A DNA stretch of 38,860 nucleotides from Euryarchaeota archaeon UBA433 (GTDB lineage Archaea > Thermoplasmatota > Poseidoniia > Poseidoniales > Poseidoniaceae). A model generated the notes under the pieces. That model was not told where the DNA came from, did no database searches, and was given only the letters and a program-made list of their open reading frames with translations. The translations under genes were made by a program, and so were the position numbers. Of this stretch, positions 1 to 7,769 are shown piece after piece (position 1 is the stretch's first letter; each line of letters opens with the position of its first letter). The stretch lies in contig DAFX01000076.1 of NCBI GenBank assembly GCA_002495535.1, positions 2,477-41,336 on the forward strand, written 5' to 3'.

Positions 1-2
1 AA

Positions 3-152
3 GGTGTCATGGCGGGTGCGATCGTGTTCCCAATGGTCGCACGCGACAAAGCCCGTATTCGAACACAAATGTCCGCTGGATTGTCACGAGAGGATTTGGA
101 CGAAGTGCTCCGCCTGTTCGAAAAGGTTGGACCAACGCTCGGTTTGATCTGA
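3..152 (+). CDS. kbl: glycine C-acetyltransferase (2-amino-3-ketobutyrate CoA ligase), C-terminal part
   Basis: Only the last 49 codons lie in the window; the reading frame is open to the left edge and stops at 150-152. The visible protein has the block IVFPMVARDKARIRTQMSAG followed by a helix ending in VGPTLGLI. This matches the C-terminus of Kbl-type alpha-oxoamine synthases, where ARIRTQ(M/I)SA and a terminal GKxLGVI are conserved. The family is PLP-dependent and interconverts 2-amino-3-oxobutyrate plus CoA with glycine plus acetyl-CoA, in threonine breakdown. The PLP lysine lies upstream, outside the window, so activity cannot be judged. Related members (serine palmitoyltransferase, KAPA synthase) have less similar tails. 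The next gene is convergent and starts one base after this stop. Confidence 0.8.
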   Translation, partial: GVMAGAIVFPMVARDKARIRTQMSAGLSREDLDEVLRLFEKVGPTLGLI

Positions 153-153
153 T

Positions 154-768
154 TCATTCTTCTGCGTACTCATCCACTACGGACAACAAATCCGCATCGT
201 CCCCTGCGAGTGCAGCTGCGTCTTCATTTGACTCAGGTTCTTTAGAAGCCATGCCGATAAAGGGATCTTTGCCGTCTTCAAGCATGCATAACAGTCGCCA
301 TCGAGGTGCCCAGGACAGATGAACATACAATGGCCCTGGTAATAGCAACAGGCACCAGACCAATACGTTTGGCGCATTGAGAATGTCTGTTCGCGCAAGG
401 GTCAGCAATGCTAAGCCAACGAACGGCATCGGATAGAGCACAATTCGAGGGGGGGTCATTGGGAACCGTTTCGACCATCGAATGAGAAGCAGCGATGCAA
501 TACCCAGTGCAAGGCAGGCCACCATGAGCAATGAGGCATGGAAAATCCAATTCGCGAGCCAAGCATTGGTGTCCTCACCTGCGAAACGGTAAGGCATGAG
601 GAGGGCGAAGGAAACGAGAAGCCCGTAAAAAGCTCCAATATTGGCGGGGTGTGAAAGCCATAATGGCAACGCAGTGAACCTTCTTGACAGTGAAGTGCCA
701 AGCAGTGTCTCCTGCTCGTCCCGGCTCAAATGTTCGAGCCGTTGCCCCCAACGCTGTGGTGTGGTCAC
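154..768 (-). CDS. hypothetical four-helix membrane protein
   Basis: A 204-residue protein read from a GTG at 768, which is the codon at the beginning of the open frame. About four hydrophobic segments are visible near residues 44-60, 76-96, 108-125 and 135-150. They are followed by a hydrophilic, strongly acidic tail of about 35 residues rich in D, E and A. The N-terminus (about 40 residues) is polar with several Arg residues. No catalytic motif or known family was recognised. It lies in a minus-strand run with another small membrane protein and a DUF309 gene, which may be co-transcribed, but the 58-base gap to its upstream neighbour makes this uncertain. The start is not backed by a clear ribosome-binding site. 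Confidence 0.6.
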   Translation of the reverse strand: MTTPQRWGQRLEHLSRDEQETLLGTSLSRRFTALPLWLSHPANIGAFYGLLVSFALLMPYRFAGEDTNAWLANWIFHASLLMVACLALGIASLLLIRWSKRFPMTPPRIVLYPMPFVGLALLTLARTDILNAPNVLVWCLLLLPGPLYVHLSWAPRWRLLCMLEDGKDPFIGMASKEPESNEDAAALAGDDADLLSVVDEYAEE

Positions 769-826
769 ATCGTTGGGTCATGGCAATTGCCTTTGAAGGG
801 GGAGGGTGGTAGGTGGCCAAAAACCC

Positions 827-1477
827 CTAATCCCCGCGAAATTTACTCATCAAGCCCTCAGGTTCGATCTCAATCTCTGTTTGTTCTTCCATCCAAGACC
901 TGTCAAGAAGCCCGGTATCGAGGCGTTCGCGCTCGCGTGCCTCTTCAATGGTATCTGCCTCACCATTCACGGCGTCCCTAAGTGCCAACGCTTGGTTCAA
1001 GAGAACAACTTGTTTCTTGACACCCCTATGATCCCAAGAGTGGTCGCTAAAGTGGCCAATGAAGGTGTAATCATCGTTATCCCTCACCAAATTGCATCCT
1101 CCTATGAGTTCGTCCTCAGCCAAACGAACTCGTCCTTTCCCTAAGTCAAGCCAAGAACCGTTCGACAAACGAACCATCACCTCTGCCTTTCCAATCGGTT
1201 CCTCGTCCATGAAGGGATGATTCATGTTGACTGCAAGAGGTACATGCAACATGCTCGTTTCTCGATAGACAGTCCAAACGACAGGGATCAACACTACGAT
1301 TGGGAGCACGCTTAGCGGGGTGAAATCAAATGAAGAATGAAACACCCAAGCGAGGAGAAGAGCGGTGGCCGCCATTGCAGTCGCAAGTGCACAAAACCTG
1401 TAAAAAAATTGGGCGGCGAGGTGCAACTCGTTGAACCGACGCATGCCCGGGGGCAGGTGTTCGAGTTCTTCTCCCAT
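827..1477 (-). CDS. hypothetical membrane protein with soluble C-terminal domain
   Basis: A 216-residue protein starting with ATG at 1477. Two hydrophobic segments at about residues 28-48 and 55-71 form an N-terminal hairpin, followed by about 140 soluble residues. The soluble part alternates short hydrophobic strands with charged turns and ends in a Glu- and Arg-rich helical stretch (residues about 170-205). This layout resembles bacterial PH-like or DUF304-type membrane proteins in outline only; no signature was recognised and no function is claimed. The gene is 18 bases downstream of the DUF309 gene on the same strand, so the two probably share a transcript. Confidence 0.6.
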   Translation of the reverse strand: MGEELEHLPPGMRRFNELHLAAQFFYRFCALATAMAATALLLAWVFHSSFDFTPLSVLPIVVLIPVVWTVYRETSMLHVPLAVNMNHPFMDEEPIGKAEVMVRLSNGSWLDLGKGRVRLAEDELIGGCNLVRDNDDYTFIGHFSDHSWDHRGVKKQVVLLNQALALRDAVNGEADTIEEARERERLDTGLLDRSWMEEQTEIEIEPEGLMSKFRGD

Positions 1478-1495
1478 GGAACAGGGTGGCGCAGG

Positions 1496-1981
1496 TTAGG
1501 CTTGAAGTTCACGCTCACAGCGCTGTAAAACATAGGCTTGGGCATCAAGATTCCAAGCGTCAACATCATCTGCATATACGTTCATCATTTGCAAATGATG
1601 AACAATGTCGAGGCCCCAGACACACCCCCAATCAGCGAGTTTGTTGTTGACCTTGATCCTGAGGTTTGAAACACCCCTCGTTTTCTTTCGTTCATGGTTG
1701 AGCAAGAGTGCAGCGGTTTGAATCATGCCCTGGATGAACAATATTTCTTCCTTAGGCGCCGCCCTCCTTTTGTGAGCGTTCCAGAGGTCCTCCCAATCTT
1801 CGTGGGCATGCCAGTATCGTTTTGCATCAAAATCTGCAAGGCCCTCAAGCCACATATCGAGTTCTTCGCCGATGAGCGGAGCAATGACTCGCACATTTTC
1901 ACCCCCGACCATGACGGCCCGAGTCCTTCTTGCTTCAAACCGCTGTCGGCGAGTGAAATCATGCGGACCCTTCAAGAACAC
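1496..1981 (-). CDS. DUF309 domain protein
   Basis: A 161-residue soluble protein. The core, about residues 45-105, fits the DUF309 pattern: an aromatic/acidic helix (FDAKRYWHAHEDWEDLWNA) followed by a second helix (EEILFIQGMIQTAALLLNH). DUF309 proteins place H, E and W residues in these two helices; their biochemical role is unknown. The start could be the ATG at 1981 or an internal ATG at 1912 that begins MVGGENVRV. The later start removes a basic extension and would leave a roomier divergent promoter region with the operon that starts at 2017. A 17-nt palindrome lies at 1994-2010 between the two genes. Family assignment is fairly secure; function is not known. Confidence 0.75.
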   Translation of the reverse strand: MFLKGPHDFTRRQRFEARRTRAVMVGGENVRVIAPLIGEELDMWLEGLADFDAKRYWHAHEDWEDLWNAHKRRAAPKEEILFIQGMIQTAALLLNHERKKTRGVSNLRIKVNNKLADWGCVWGLDIVHHLQMMNVYADDVDAWNLDAQAYVLQRCERELQA

Positions 1982-1993
1982 TTCAGCAGGCTT

Positions 1994-2010
1994 ACACCCC
2001 GAAGGGGTGT
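1994..2010. promoter_or_regulatory. 17-nt palindrome between divergent genes
   Basis: The sequence ACACCCC-GAA-GGGGTGT has perfect 7-bp arms and a 3-nt centre. It sits in the 35-bp gap between the DUF309 gene (minus) and the DUF835 operon (plus), ending 6 bases before the ATG at 2017. It could be a protein-binding operator controlling one or both genes, or an RNA hairpin in the operon leader that affects translation. No similar copy was noticed elsewhere in the window. Confidence 0.5.
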
Positions 2011-2016
2011 GCGAAG

Positions 2017-3960
2017 ATGGCTGAATTACCGCAAGGAGACGTCACGGAAGTTCGCCGTGGCGATCGAGATGCTTTGCGGATCTTATCGGCAGATATGGCG
2101 CGCCTCAACACCACTGGATACATTCGAACAGAACGGAAACCAAAGGAAAAAATGCCACGCATTGGTCACATCTTGTTCATTGAGGGCCACCCCTTGCTCG
2201 CCCTGCATGAAGCCGAAGCGATGACTTTTGGGCTTGAAGCTCTGCTCGAGATTGAAAGCGATGCAATGCCTCTGGAAACTCTGCTGGCCGTGCATGAGTT
2301 GCCGGCTGCAGATGCTGCTCGAATTTCATCCCTGCATTCAAATGCATATTTGCATCTCGAAACATCCAACGAGAGGGAAACCAATGACGAACGTTGGTGG
2401 TCCAATGTCACCTTGCGAAAGGGCAGTTGGCGGCGTGAAGAGCGATTGCCTGAGTTGGAAGTAACGGTCGAAGCACCTGAGGCAATTCGCCAAAGAAGTC
2501 AAGCCTACATGCAACGCCATGAGGGGTTGGAACAAATGATCCATCCCGGAGACGCACTGATGCTCGATGCATTGAATCCATCATCGCTGTTCACGCTGGT
2601 CGGCCACTTGGCCACTCATGGCCGCCCAGTCCTCGTCATCTCAAGGCATGACGTGGATTCTTTGAGTGTCGAACATGGCATCCCTCCATCGGCTTGCCTG
2701 TGGCTTAGCACCAGTGAACACCCACGAGCGATTGAGCCGACATTGCACCAAGTGAGAACCAAAATCGATGGATTCTTGTGGGAAAATATGCGTGCTGTTG
2801 TGCTGATTGAGGGCATTGAGTACCTCGCTGGGATGAATGGTGACGGGCCAACAATTGACTTTTTGCGGGACGTCGTTGATGGTGTTCGCATGGATGATCA
2901 TGTGCTGTTGGCAACCGGCGACATGAATGCGTTCGAACTTGAACCAAGGCACAGACTCGCGAGGTGCTTCTCGCCTCTCGCCCCTCTGGACATTGAGCAG
3001 TGGCTTGTCGATCCTGAATTATTACTCGATCATCCATTGTGTGCGCCGCCCACCGATGAAGAACGCTCATGGATTGAACAACAACTCAAACGGGCCGTCG
3101 AACATTCCCCCGTTGAATCACCAATGAAACCTGACATCATGGTTGGTGGGCACGAGCCTGCAACACCTGAAGAGCGCCTGGAAGCAACACAAGAACTCGA
3201 TGCACAGGTTCGTCAATGGTCGGAAGCCAACGAAGAACCTGAGGAAGAACAAACCATCGCCCTACCTGCAAAAGTTGCCGAACCTGCTCCACTGCCGAAA
3301 CAAGCCCCCCCACTCACAACTGAACCTGAAGAATTGAGGCCACAAAACGAACAGGTCGCCGAGGTAGAAATGGTCGCTTTGCCACCGACAAAAACTCCGG
3401 CGAAGGTCGAAAAGCCACCCCTCCCGAAGGGACCGAGAAAGGCCCATCGAATTCCACGAAAGCGAAAGCAAGCATCCAGTCGACCAGTCCACCCTCAACG
3501 GGGTTTGCAAGCCGCAGCCCAGCACGCCCCTGCCGGAACCCCAGGATTCCCTACGAGCGAAGCCTCTGCACCACCGACTGCCATTGCCATGTCGTTGGAG
3601 GCATACGCGACCAAACAGCAAGCAGCCCTCGACAAAACTTTCCACAGCAAAGCAGAAGCGAATCATGAATGGCGGGATGCTGCGCAACAACAATCAGCAA
3701 CTCGTCACCATCTTTTGCCTCAAATGGAAGTTTCACCAAGTGCCATATCAGCTGTTTCCCAACGCCAACCACACAACACATCCACGACGCTCACACCGTT
3801 GGTGGCTCGACCTGGCGTTGAAGCTGAAGCACAACCAAAACACCTCCCTCGAGAAATTGCTTCGAGGGAACAAACGGCACCATCAATTGAAGACTCATTG
3901 ACGTCGTGGGAACTTGAAGACTTGGAACGCCTTCGCCAAGAGCGGGAGGGGGAACAGTGA
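2017..3960 (+). CDS. DUF835 domain protein with N-terminal DUF2226-like segment and long disordered tail
   Basis: A 647-residue protein, first gene of a coupled three-gene operon. Residues 1-95 resemble the start of archaeal DUF2226-type proteins, with a GYIRTER strand and a GHILFIEGHPLLALHEAEAM hairpin. Residues about 178-320 match DUF835: a first strand (DALMLD), a helix with HGRPVLVISRHDVDSLSVEHG, the strand CLWLSTSE, and VVLIEGIEYL (261-270), which resembles a Walker B strand. DUF835 occurs in archaeal signalling proteins and has no known activity. From about residue 345 the protein is low complexity, rich in P, E, A and Q, with a basic patch KAHRIPRKRKQ, and is probably disordered. Its stop overlaps the start of the DnaA-like ATPase gene by four bases (GTGA), which suggests matched expression and physical partnership. 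Confidence 0.75.
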   Translation: MAELPQGDVTEVRRGDRDALRILSADMARLNTTGYIRTERKPKEKMPRIGHILFIEGHPLLALHEAEAMTFGLEALLEIESDAMPLETLLAVHELPAADAARISSLHSNAYLHLETSNERETNDERWWSNVTLRKGSWRREERLPELEVTVEAPEAIRQRSQAYMQRHEGLEQMIHPGDALMLDALNPSSLFTLVGHLATHGRPVLVISRHDVDSLSVEHGIPPSACLWLSTSEHPRAIEPTLHQVRTKIDGFLWENMRAVVLIEGIEYLAGMNGDGPTIDFLRDVVDGVRMDDHVLLATGDMNAFELEPRHRLARCFSPLAPLDIEQWLVDPELLLDHPLCAPPTDEERSWIEQQLKRAVEHSPVESPMKPDIMVGGHEPATPEERLEATQELDAQVRQWSEANEEPEEEQTIALPAKVAEPAPLPKQAPPLTTEPEELRPQNEQVAEVEMVALPPTKTPAKVEKPPLPKGPRKAHRIPRKRKQASSRPVHPQRGLQAAAQHAPAGTPGFPTSEASAPPTAIAMSLEAYATKQQAALDKTFHSKAEANHEWRDAAQQQSATRHHLLPQMEVSPSAISAVSQRQPHNTSTTLTPLVARPGVEAEAQPKHLPREIASREQTAPSIEDSLTSWELEDLERLRQEREGEQ

Positions 3961-6017
3961 ATTCAAGGAAAGAAAAACTCAATTTCGCCATCGCCCAAGC
4001 GAAGCAAGGCCTAGTTGAAGTTGGAGCAAATGCGAGCCTACCTCCCGAGGAACAAGACGCGGGAAAGAAAACGCAACGGCCGAAATCAAGGTTGAACCAA
4101 TTGCTGGGGAAGCGAGTGGTTCAAGATCCTCGCAAAGGTACGCTCTTGCAACGAGTGGGGGTTGTTGAGCGTCCAACATTTGACCTCGTTGCGGATGCCG
4201 TTCTTGGCAAAGCAAGCAAAGAACATCAACCAACCCTCAGTCTTCACGAGGATGACGAAAGCCTATCGACAATTGTTTCCAATCGCCTTCGGAACCTCCG
4301 TGAACGGACCATGGAAAGCATCGAAGACCAACATAAGCACACCAACGATGACGATTTTTTTGTTGGCATGGAGGCTGACGGCCGTCCGATTTGGGAGTCC
4401 GTTTTGGACAACCAACGAGGTCGGAAAATTCACGCACTACCGGAACAACTTGCCCAACCGACAGAGGGTTCTCTCTTCCACCATACCACTATTGCTCCGG
4501 TTCATGCACCGTGGCCGGTCAAACTCCGCCCTGAATCCCGAATGAGTTTCAAACAGTGGTTCACCACAGAAGAAAATCTACGAGCAACACAAGCCGCTGA
4601 AGCAATCGTTGATTCTCCCGGCATAGCACTCAATCCTCTGCTGATCCTCGGTTCACCTGAAAGTGGGCGCTCACACTTGCTTCACGCCATCGCCCAAGGC
4701 GTCTTGCGGCGCCAAGAGGGGGATGTGTTCCTCTTAGGTGCCGGCGATATACAGGATCTTACCACCCTCCCGACAGGATGGCAAGACGCACTCGCTGGAG
4801 CACGCCTTTTGGCCGTTGATGATGCACATCTTATGGCTGACAACCCCACCTGTGCTGGCTTGCTTGGAACGATGATTGATTATGCGCTCAACATCGGCGT
4901 TCACGCGGTGCTCACCAGCACCATTGAGCCAGAGCGATGGCCTGCATCAAGGCTGTGGGAGTTGCTACGGAGTGCAGCCTCGGTGCGTTTGCTCAAACCA
5001 AAGCCGACAAGTATGGTGCTGTACGCAAGACAGTTGGCTCTCAAACGAAGTTTAATGCTCGATGATGGGCAATTGGCAAGCATCGTGCTTCACCAGGATG
5101 GGGGGTGGCGTTCGACCAAGGCAAATTTGGATTTGGTTGCACTCGCATTGGAATCAGGACAGGAATTGCTCGACGGAGAAGATGTGGCCGTCCTCCTTTC
5201 AGGTCAGCCTCTGCAGCAAAGCACAGCAGGACGTTCCATTGAACGAGAGCACGTTTCCGATATCGCAACAAAACTCATCGCTGAAGCCGTTGATGTGGTG
5301 TACAGCGATGAGGCAATCGGCGGGATTGACCTCCACTCGCCCTTGCCAGAAATCGGTGCTGATGAATATCAACCACCTGAGTTCGACACGACCGAGATGG
5401 CACGAAACGCCCAATCCCGTCATGAAGCTTACATGAAAACTGCACTGCAAGATCTCGATTTGAAGGTCCCATCTGTGTTGGCTCTTCACGAGCGAGAGGA
5501 ACACCTTGTCGCAAGGTCTGGTCGGATCGAACAGAGGGATTACGGCACCGCTGCCGAGATTCTCACCGATTTAGACGAGAGCATCGATCGACAAATCGGG
5601 TCCTTCGAAGCGTCATTTGCATCGCGTTCAATTCAGTTGGAACAACTCGAAAAACGAATGATCGCACTCTCCGAACAAACCAGCGAGGCTTCCATCGAAC
5701 AACTGATACAAATCGCAGATGATTTGCGTCATCTGGAAGAGGAGTTGGTTGAAATTGATCCCGACCGTGAGCCTTTGCCACCTTTTGAAGAAGACACGGT
5801 GAAGAAAAAGAGAAAAATTGGCCGGAGCAAAAAAGCAACGCCGGTGGAAAAAAACATCTCGGATCTTGACAGCTTCACCCCCGATGGTGATTGGGATGTT
5901 GATGCCTCAAACATCGATATGCTCGATTTGTTGGAGGATGAACCTCAAGAGCACCGTAAGATCAAACTCAGCACAATTGCTAGCGTTCAGTCATCCACGC
6001 AGGGTGAAGAGGAATGA
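3957..6017 (+). CDS. DnaA/Hda-like AAA+ ATPase lacking the DnaA DNA-binding domain
   Basis: A 686-residue protein with a GTG start overlapping the previous stop. Residues about 195-400 follow the DnaA AAA+ core in order: FKQWFTTEENLRATQAA, then NPLLILGSPESGRSHLLHAI (Walker A region, 226-245), RLLAVDDAHL (Walker B, 283-292, with the DD pair of DnaA), VLTSTIEP (sensor 1) and an Arg-containing GGWRSTKANLDLV (sensor 2, R385). The P-loop reads G232-x4-G237-R238-S239, so the usual lysine is arginine; ATP hydrolysis may be weak or absent. Flanking parts are hydrophilic: 195 residues before the core and about 285 after it, including a coiled-coil-like stretch (about 515-600) and a basic-then-acidic tail. 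The DnaA domain IV helix-turn-helix is not seen, so it resembles Hda or DnaC-like adaptors more than an initiator. Archaea normally initiate replication with Orc1/Cdc6, so a replication role is not assumed. Confidence 0.75.
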   Translation: MNSRKEKLNFAIAQAKQGLVEVGANASLPPEEQDAGKKTQRPKSRLNQLLGKRVVQDPRKGTLLQRVGVVERPTFDLVADAVLGKASKEHQPTLSLHEDDESLSTIVSNRLRNLRERTMESIEDQHKHTNDDDFFVGMEADGRPIWESVLDNQRGRKIHALPEQLAQPTEGSLFHHTTIAPVHAPWPVKLRPESRMSFKQWFTTEENLRATQAAEAIVDSPGIALNPLLILGSPESGRSHLLHAIAQGVLRRQEGDVFLLGAGDIQDLTTLPTGWQDALAGARLLAVDDAHLMADNPTCAGLLGTMIDYALNIGVHAVLTSTIEPERWPASRLWELLRSAASVRLLKPKPTSMVLYARQLALKRSLMLDDGQLASIVLHQDGGWRSTKANLDLVALALESGQELLDGEDVAVLLSGQPLQQSTAGRSIEREHVSDIATKLIAEAVDVVYSDEAIGGIDLHSPLPEIGADEYQPPEFDTTEMARNAQSRHEAYMKTALQDLDLKVPSVLALHEREEHLVARSGRIEQRDYGTAAEILTDLDESIDRQIGSFEASFASRSIQLEQLEKRMIALSEQTSEASIEQLIQIADDLRHLEEELVEIDPDREPLPPFEEDTVKKKRKIGRSKKATPVEKNISDLDSFTPDGDWDVDASNIDMLDLLEDEPQEHRKIKLSTIASVQSSTQGEEE

Positions 6018-6484
6018 AGGCAGCCTGGTGGATGGCAGGAGTGCCATTTTCATGCCAACCGAATTGCGGACGATGTTGTGATGAACCAGGCGGAATTGTC
6101 TACCTGTCAACCAACGATGCTGAACGGATTGCAGCCCACCATGAGATGGAAGTCGAAGCGTGGTTAGAGCGAGATTGCCGTCAAACGATGGACGGTCGCT
6201 ACGTATTACAAAGCAGGCCAAGCGATGATGTTTGCATTTACTTGGACGGTGAAAAACGCTGTTCGATTTACCAAGTTCGACCGCAACAGTGCGCAGCATT
6301 CCCATGGTGGTCGGAAAACCTTGCAACCGAACGTGCTTGGAAAGAAGTGAAAGAGACCTGCCCCGGACTGACTGCGGAGGACGCGATTATGATTGAGGGA
6401 GAGGTCATACGCATCCATGTCTTTGCCGATCGAGAATCTTCCAAAGGTTTTCGAACATGGCCGCCATGGAATCGGAGAAAATGA
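6014..6484 (+). CDS. YkgJ-type cysteine-cluster protein
   Basis: A 156-residue protein whose ATG overlaps the previous stop (ATGA), making it the third member of a translationally coupled operon. It shows the CxxxCxxCC cluster at C14, C18, C21 and C22 (FSCQPNCGRCC). Further family blocks are GGIVYLSTNDAERIA, DDVCIYLDGEKRCSIYQVRP and QQCAAFPWW, and a late Cys in ETCPGL. This is the order seen in the YkgJ / zinc- or iron-chelating family (PF03692), whose members are thought to bind a metal or Fe-S centre through these Cys residues; the reaction is unsettled. Length and motif spacing are typical. Why it travels with a DUF835 protein and a DnaA-like ATPase is unknown. Confidence 0.85.
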   Translation: MKAAWWMAGVPFSCQPNCGRCCDEPGGIVYLSTNDAERIAAHHEMEVEAWLERDCRQTMDGRYVLQSRPSDDVCIYLDGEKRCSIYQVRPQQCAAFPWWSENLATERAWKEVKETCPGLTAEDAIMIEGEVIRIHVFADRESSKGFRTWPPWNRRK

Positions 6485-6556
6485 ACACAGTGTTCACGGA
6501 GAATAAGTATCTTTTACTACACCTAATCCAATGCAGCGTGGAGCGAAGCAACCGGC

Positions 6557-6563
6557 TTTATAC
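6557..6563 (+). promoter_or_regulatory. TATA-like box for citrate synthase
   Basis: TTTATAC lies about 40 bases before the ATG at 6599. Archaeal transcription starts about 25 nt after the box centre, so the message would begin near 6585. This excludes the in-frame ATG at 6575 as start and leaves a short leader carrying GGTGA at 6590-6594, four bases before the ATG at 6599. Confidence 0.5.
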
Positions 6564-6598
6564 GAGGAGCCTCGGTGGATGGGCACAGTGGTGAACAA

Positions 6599-7765
6599 AT
6601 GAGCGAGAAAGAGGTCTTACTCGAGGTCACCTCCGACCACCTGAACACGGGATTGCGTGGCGTCCCTGTTGGCACCTGCCGCACCTCATTTGTCACTCCA
6701 ACTGAGGGTGTCCATTACTGCGGCTACCCCATCACCGAACTCGCCTCGTTCGCCCCAGAAGACATCATCTATCTCCTGTTCAACAAAGAACTTCCAAACG
6801 CTGAACAATCCGCTGAAATTCGAGCAGAACTATCCCAACGCGCCACCATACCCGGTGACATGGAATCAGTCTTGTCCGCCCTGCCAAAGGATGGGCACCC
6901 AATGGACTGGTTGAGCGTCGGCATACACACGCTTGGGATGTTTGAAACGACCAACGACTGGCGATCTGATGCCATGAACCTCATTGCACGCATGCCTCGC
7001 TTGATGGGCTTGATTTTCAGAATTCGAGAAGGGCGCACCGAAGGCATTCCACAAGACGATCCCGATGCTACACTCGTGGATCGGTTTGTCAACACCCTTG
7101 ACATCGATGGCATTGACAAAGCAAAGATGACCCGTGTGATCTCGACCTACCTCGTGTTGCACATGGACCATGGTGGTGGAAACCTCTCCACCTTCACTGG
7201 AAAAGCAATTGCATCAGGTCATGCAACGGTCTACTCAGCAATGGCTGGCGCCATGAACGCCCTCTCAGGCCCACTTCACGGACGAGCCAATCAATCATGC
7301 CTTGAATTTGTCTTGCGAGTTGGCACCAGCGACCCCACTGAGGTCGAGGCGTTCGTACGGGCAGAATTGGCGGCGAAGCGGCCTGTGTTCGGTTTTGGCC
7401 ATGCAGTCTTGCGAACAGAAGATCCTCGCGCCACCGCACAGTTTGCGCTCGGACAGGAAATTTGCCCGGACGATGAAAATTTCAAGATCATCCGGACCCT
7501 ACGAGAAGTGGCCCCCAGGGTTCTGGCGGAAAACCCAAAAATCAGCAATCCAAATGCCAACGTCGACATCGCGAGCGGTGCTTTACTGTACCATATTGGA
7601 CTGACCAACCCAACCTACTACACCACGTTCTTCGGATGGGCAAGGGTTGCAGGAATCGGTGCACAAATCGTCGATGAACGAAGCGTCATGCGCAACGGCA
7701 AAGGCACTCCGATTTACCGGCCAAAATACATGGCAGAGGAACAGACCCTTCGCCACATCGAATGA
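6599..7765 (+). CDS. gltA: citrate synthase, mitochondrial-like type
   Basis: A 388-residue enzyme that condenses oxaloacetate and acetyl-CoA to citrate, the entry step of the TCA cycle. Catalytic residues are visible: H191 in LHMDHGGGN (pig H274), H227 in SGPLHGRANQ (pig H320), H268 in GFGHAVLRTEDPR and D323 in NANVDIASGALL (pig D375). The GHAVLR and LHxDHxGGN forms match the mitochondrial enzyme better than the common bacterial and archaeal GHRVYK form. The Glu after the catalytic His (DHEGGN in pig) is Gly here. An upstream in-frame ATG at 6575 is unlikely because it precedes the predicted transcription start; the chosen ATG has GGTGA in front. The gene stands alone, convergent with the phosphodiesterase gene four bases away. 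Confidence 0.92.
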   Translation: MSEKEVLLEVTSDHLNTGLRGVPVGTCRTSFVTPTEGVHYCGYPITELASFAPEDIIYLLFNKELPNAEQSAEIRAELSQRATIPGDMESVLSALPKDGHPMDWLSVGIHTLGMFETTNDWRSDAMNLIARMPRLMGLIFRIREGRTEGIPQDDPDATLVDRFVNTLDIDGIDKAKMTRVISTYLVLHMDHGGGNLSTFTGKAIASGHATVYSAMAGAMNALSGPLHGRANQSCLEFVLRVGTSDPTEVEAFVRAELAAKRPVFGFGHAVLRTEDPRATAQFALGQEICPDDENFKIIRTLREVAPRVLAENPKISNPNANVDIASGALLYHIGLTNPTYYTTFFGWARVAGIGAQIVDERSVMRNGKGTPIYRPKYMAEEQTLRHIE

Positions 7766-7769
7766 ACGT

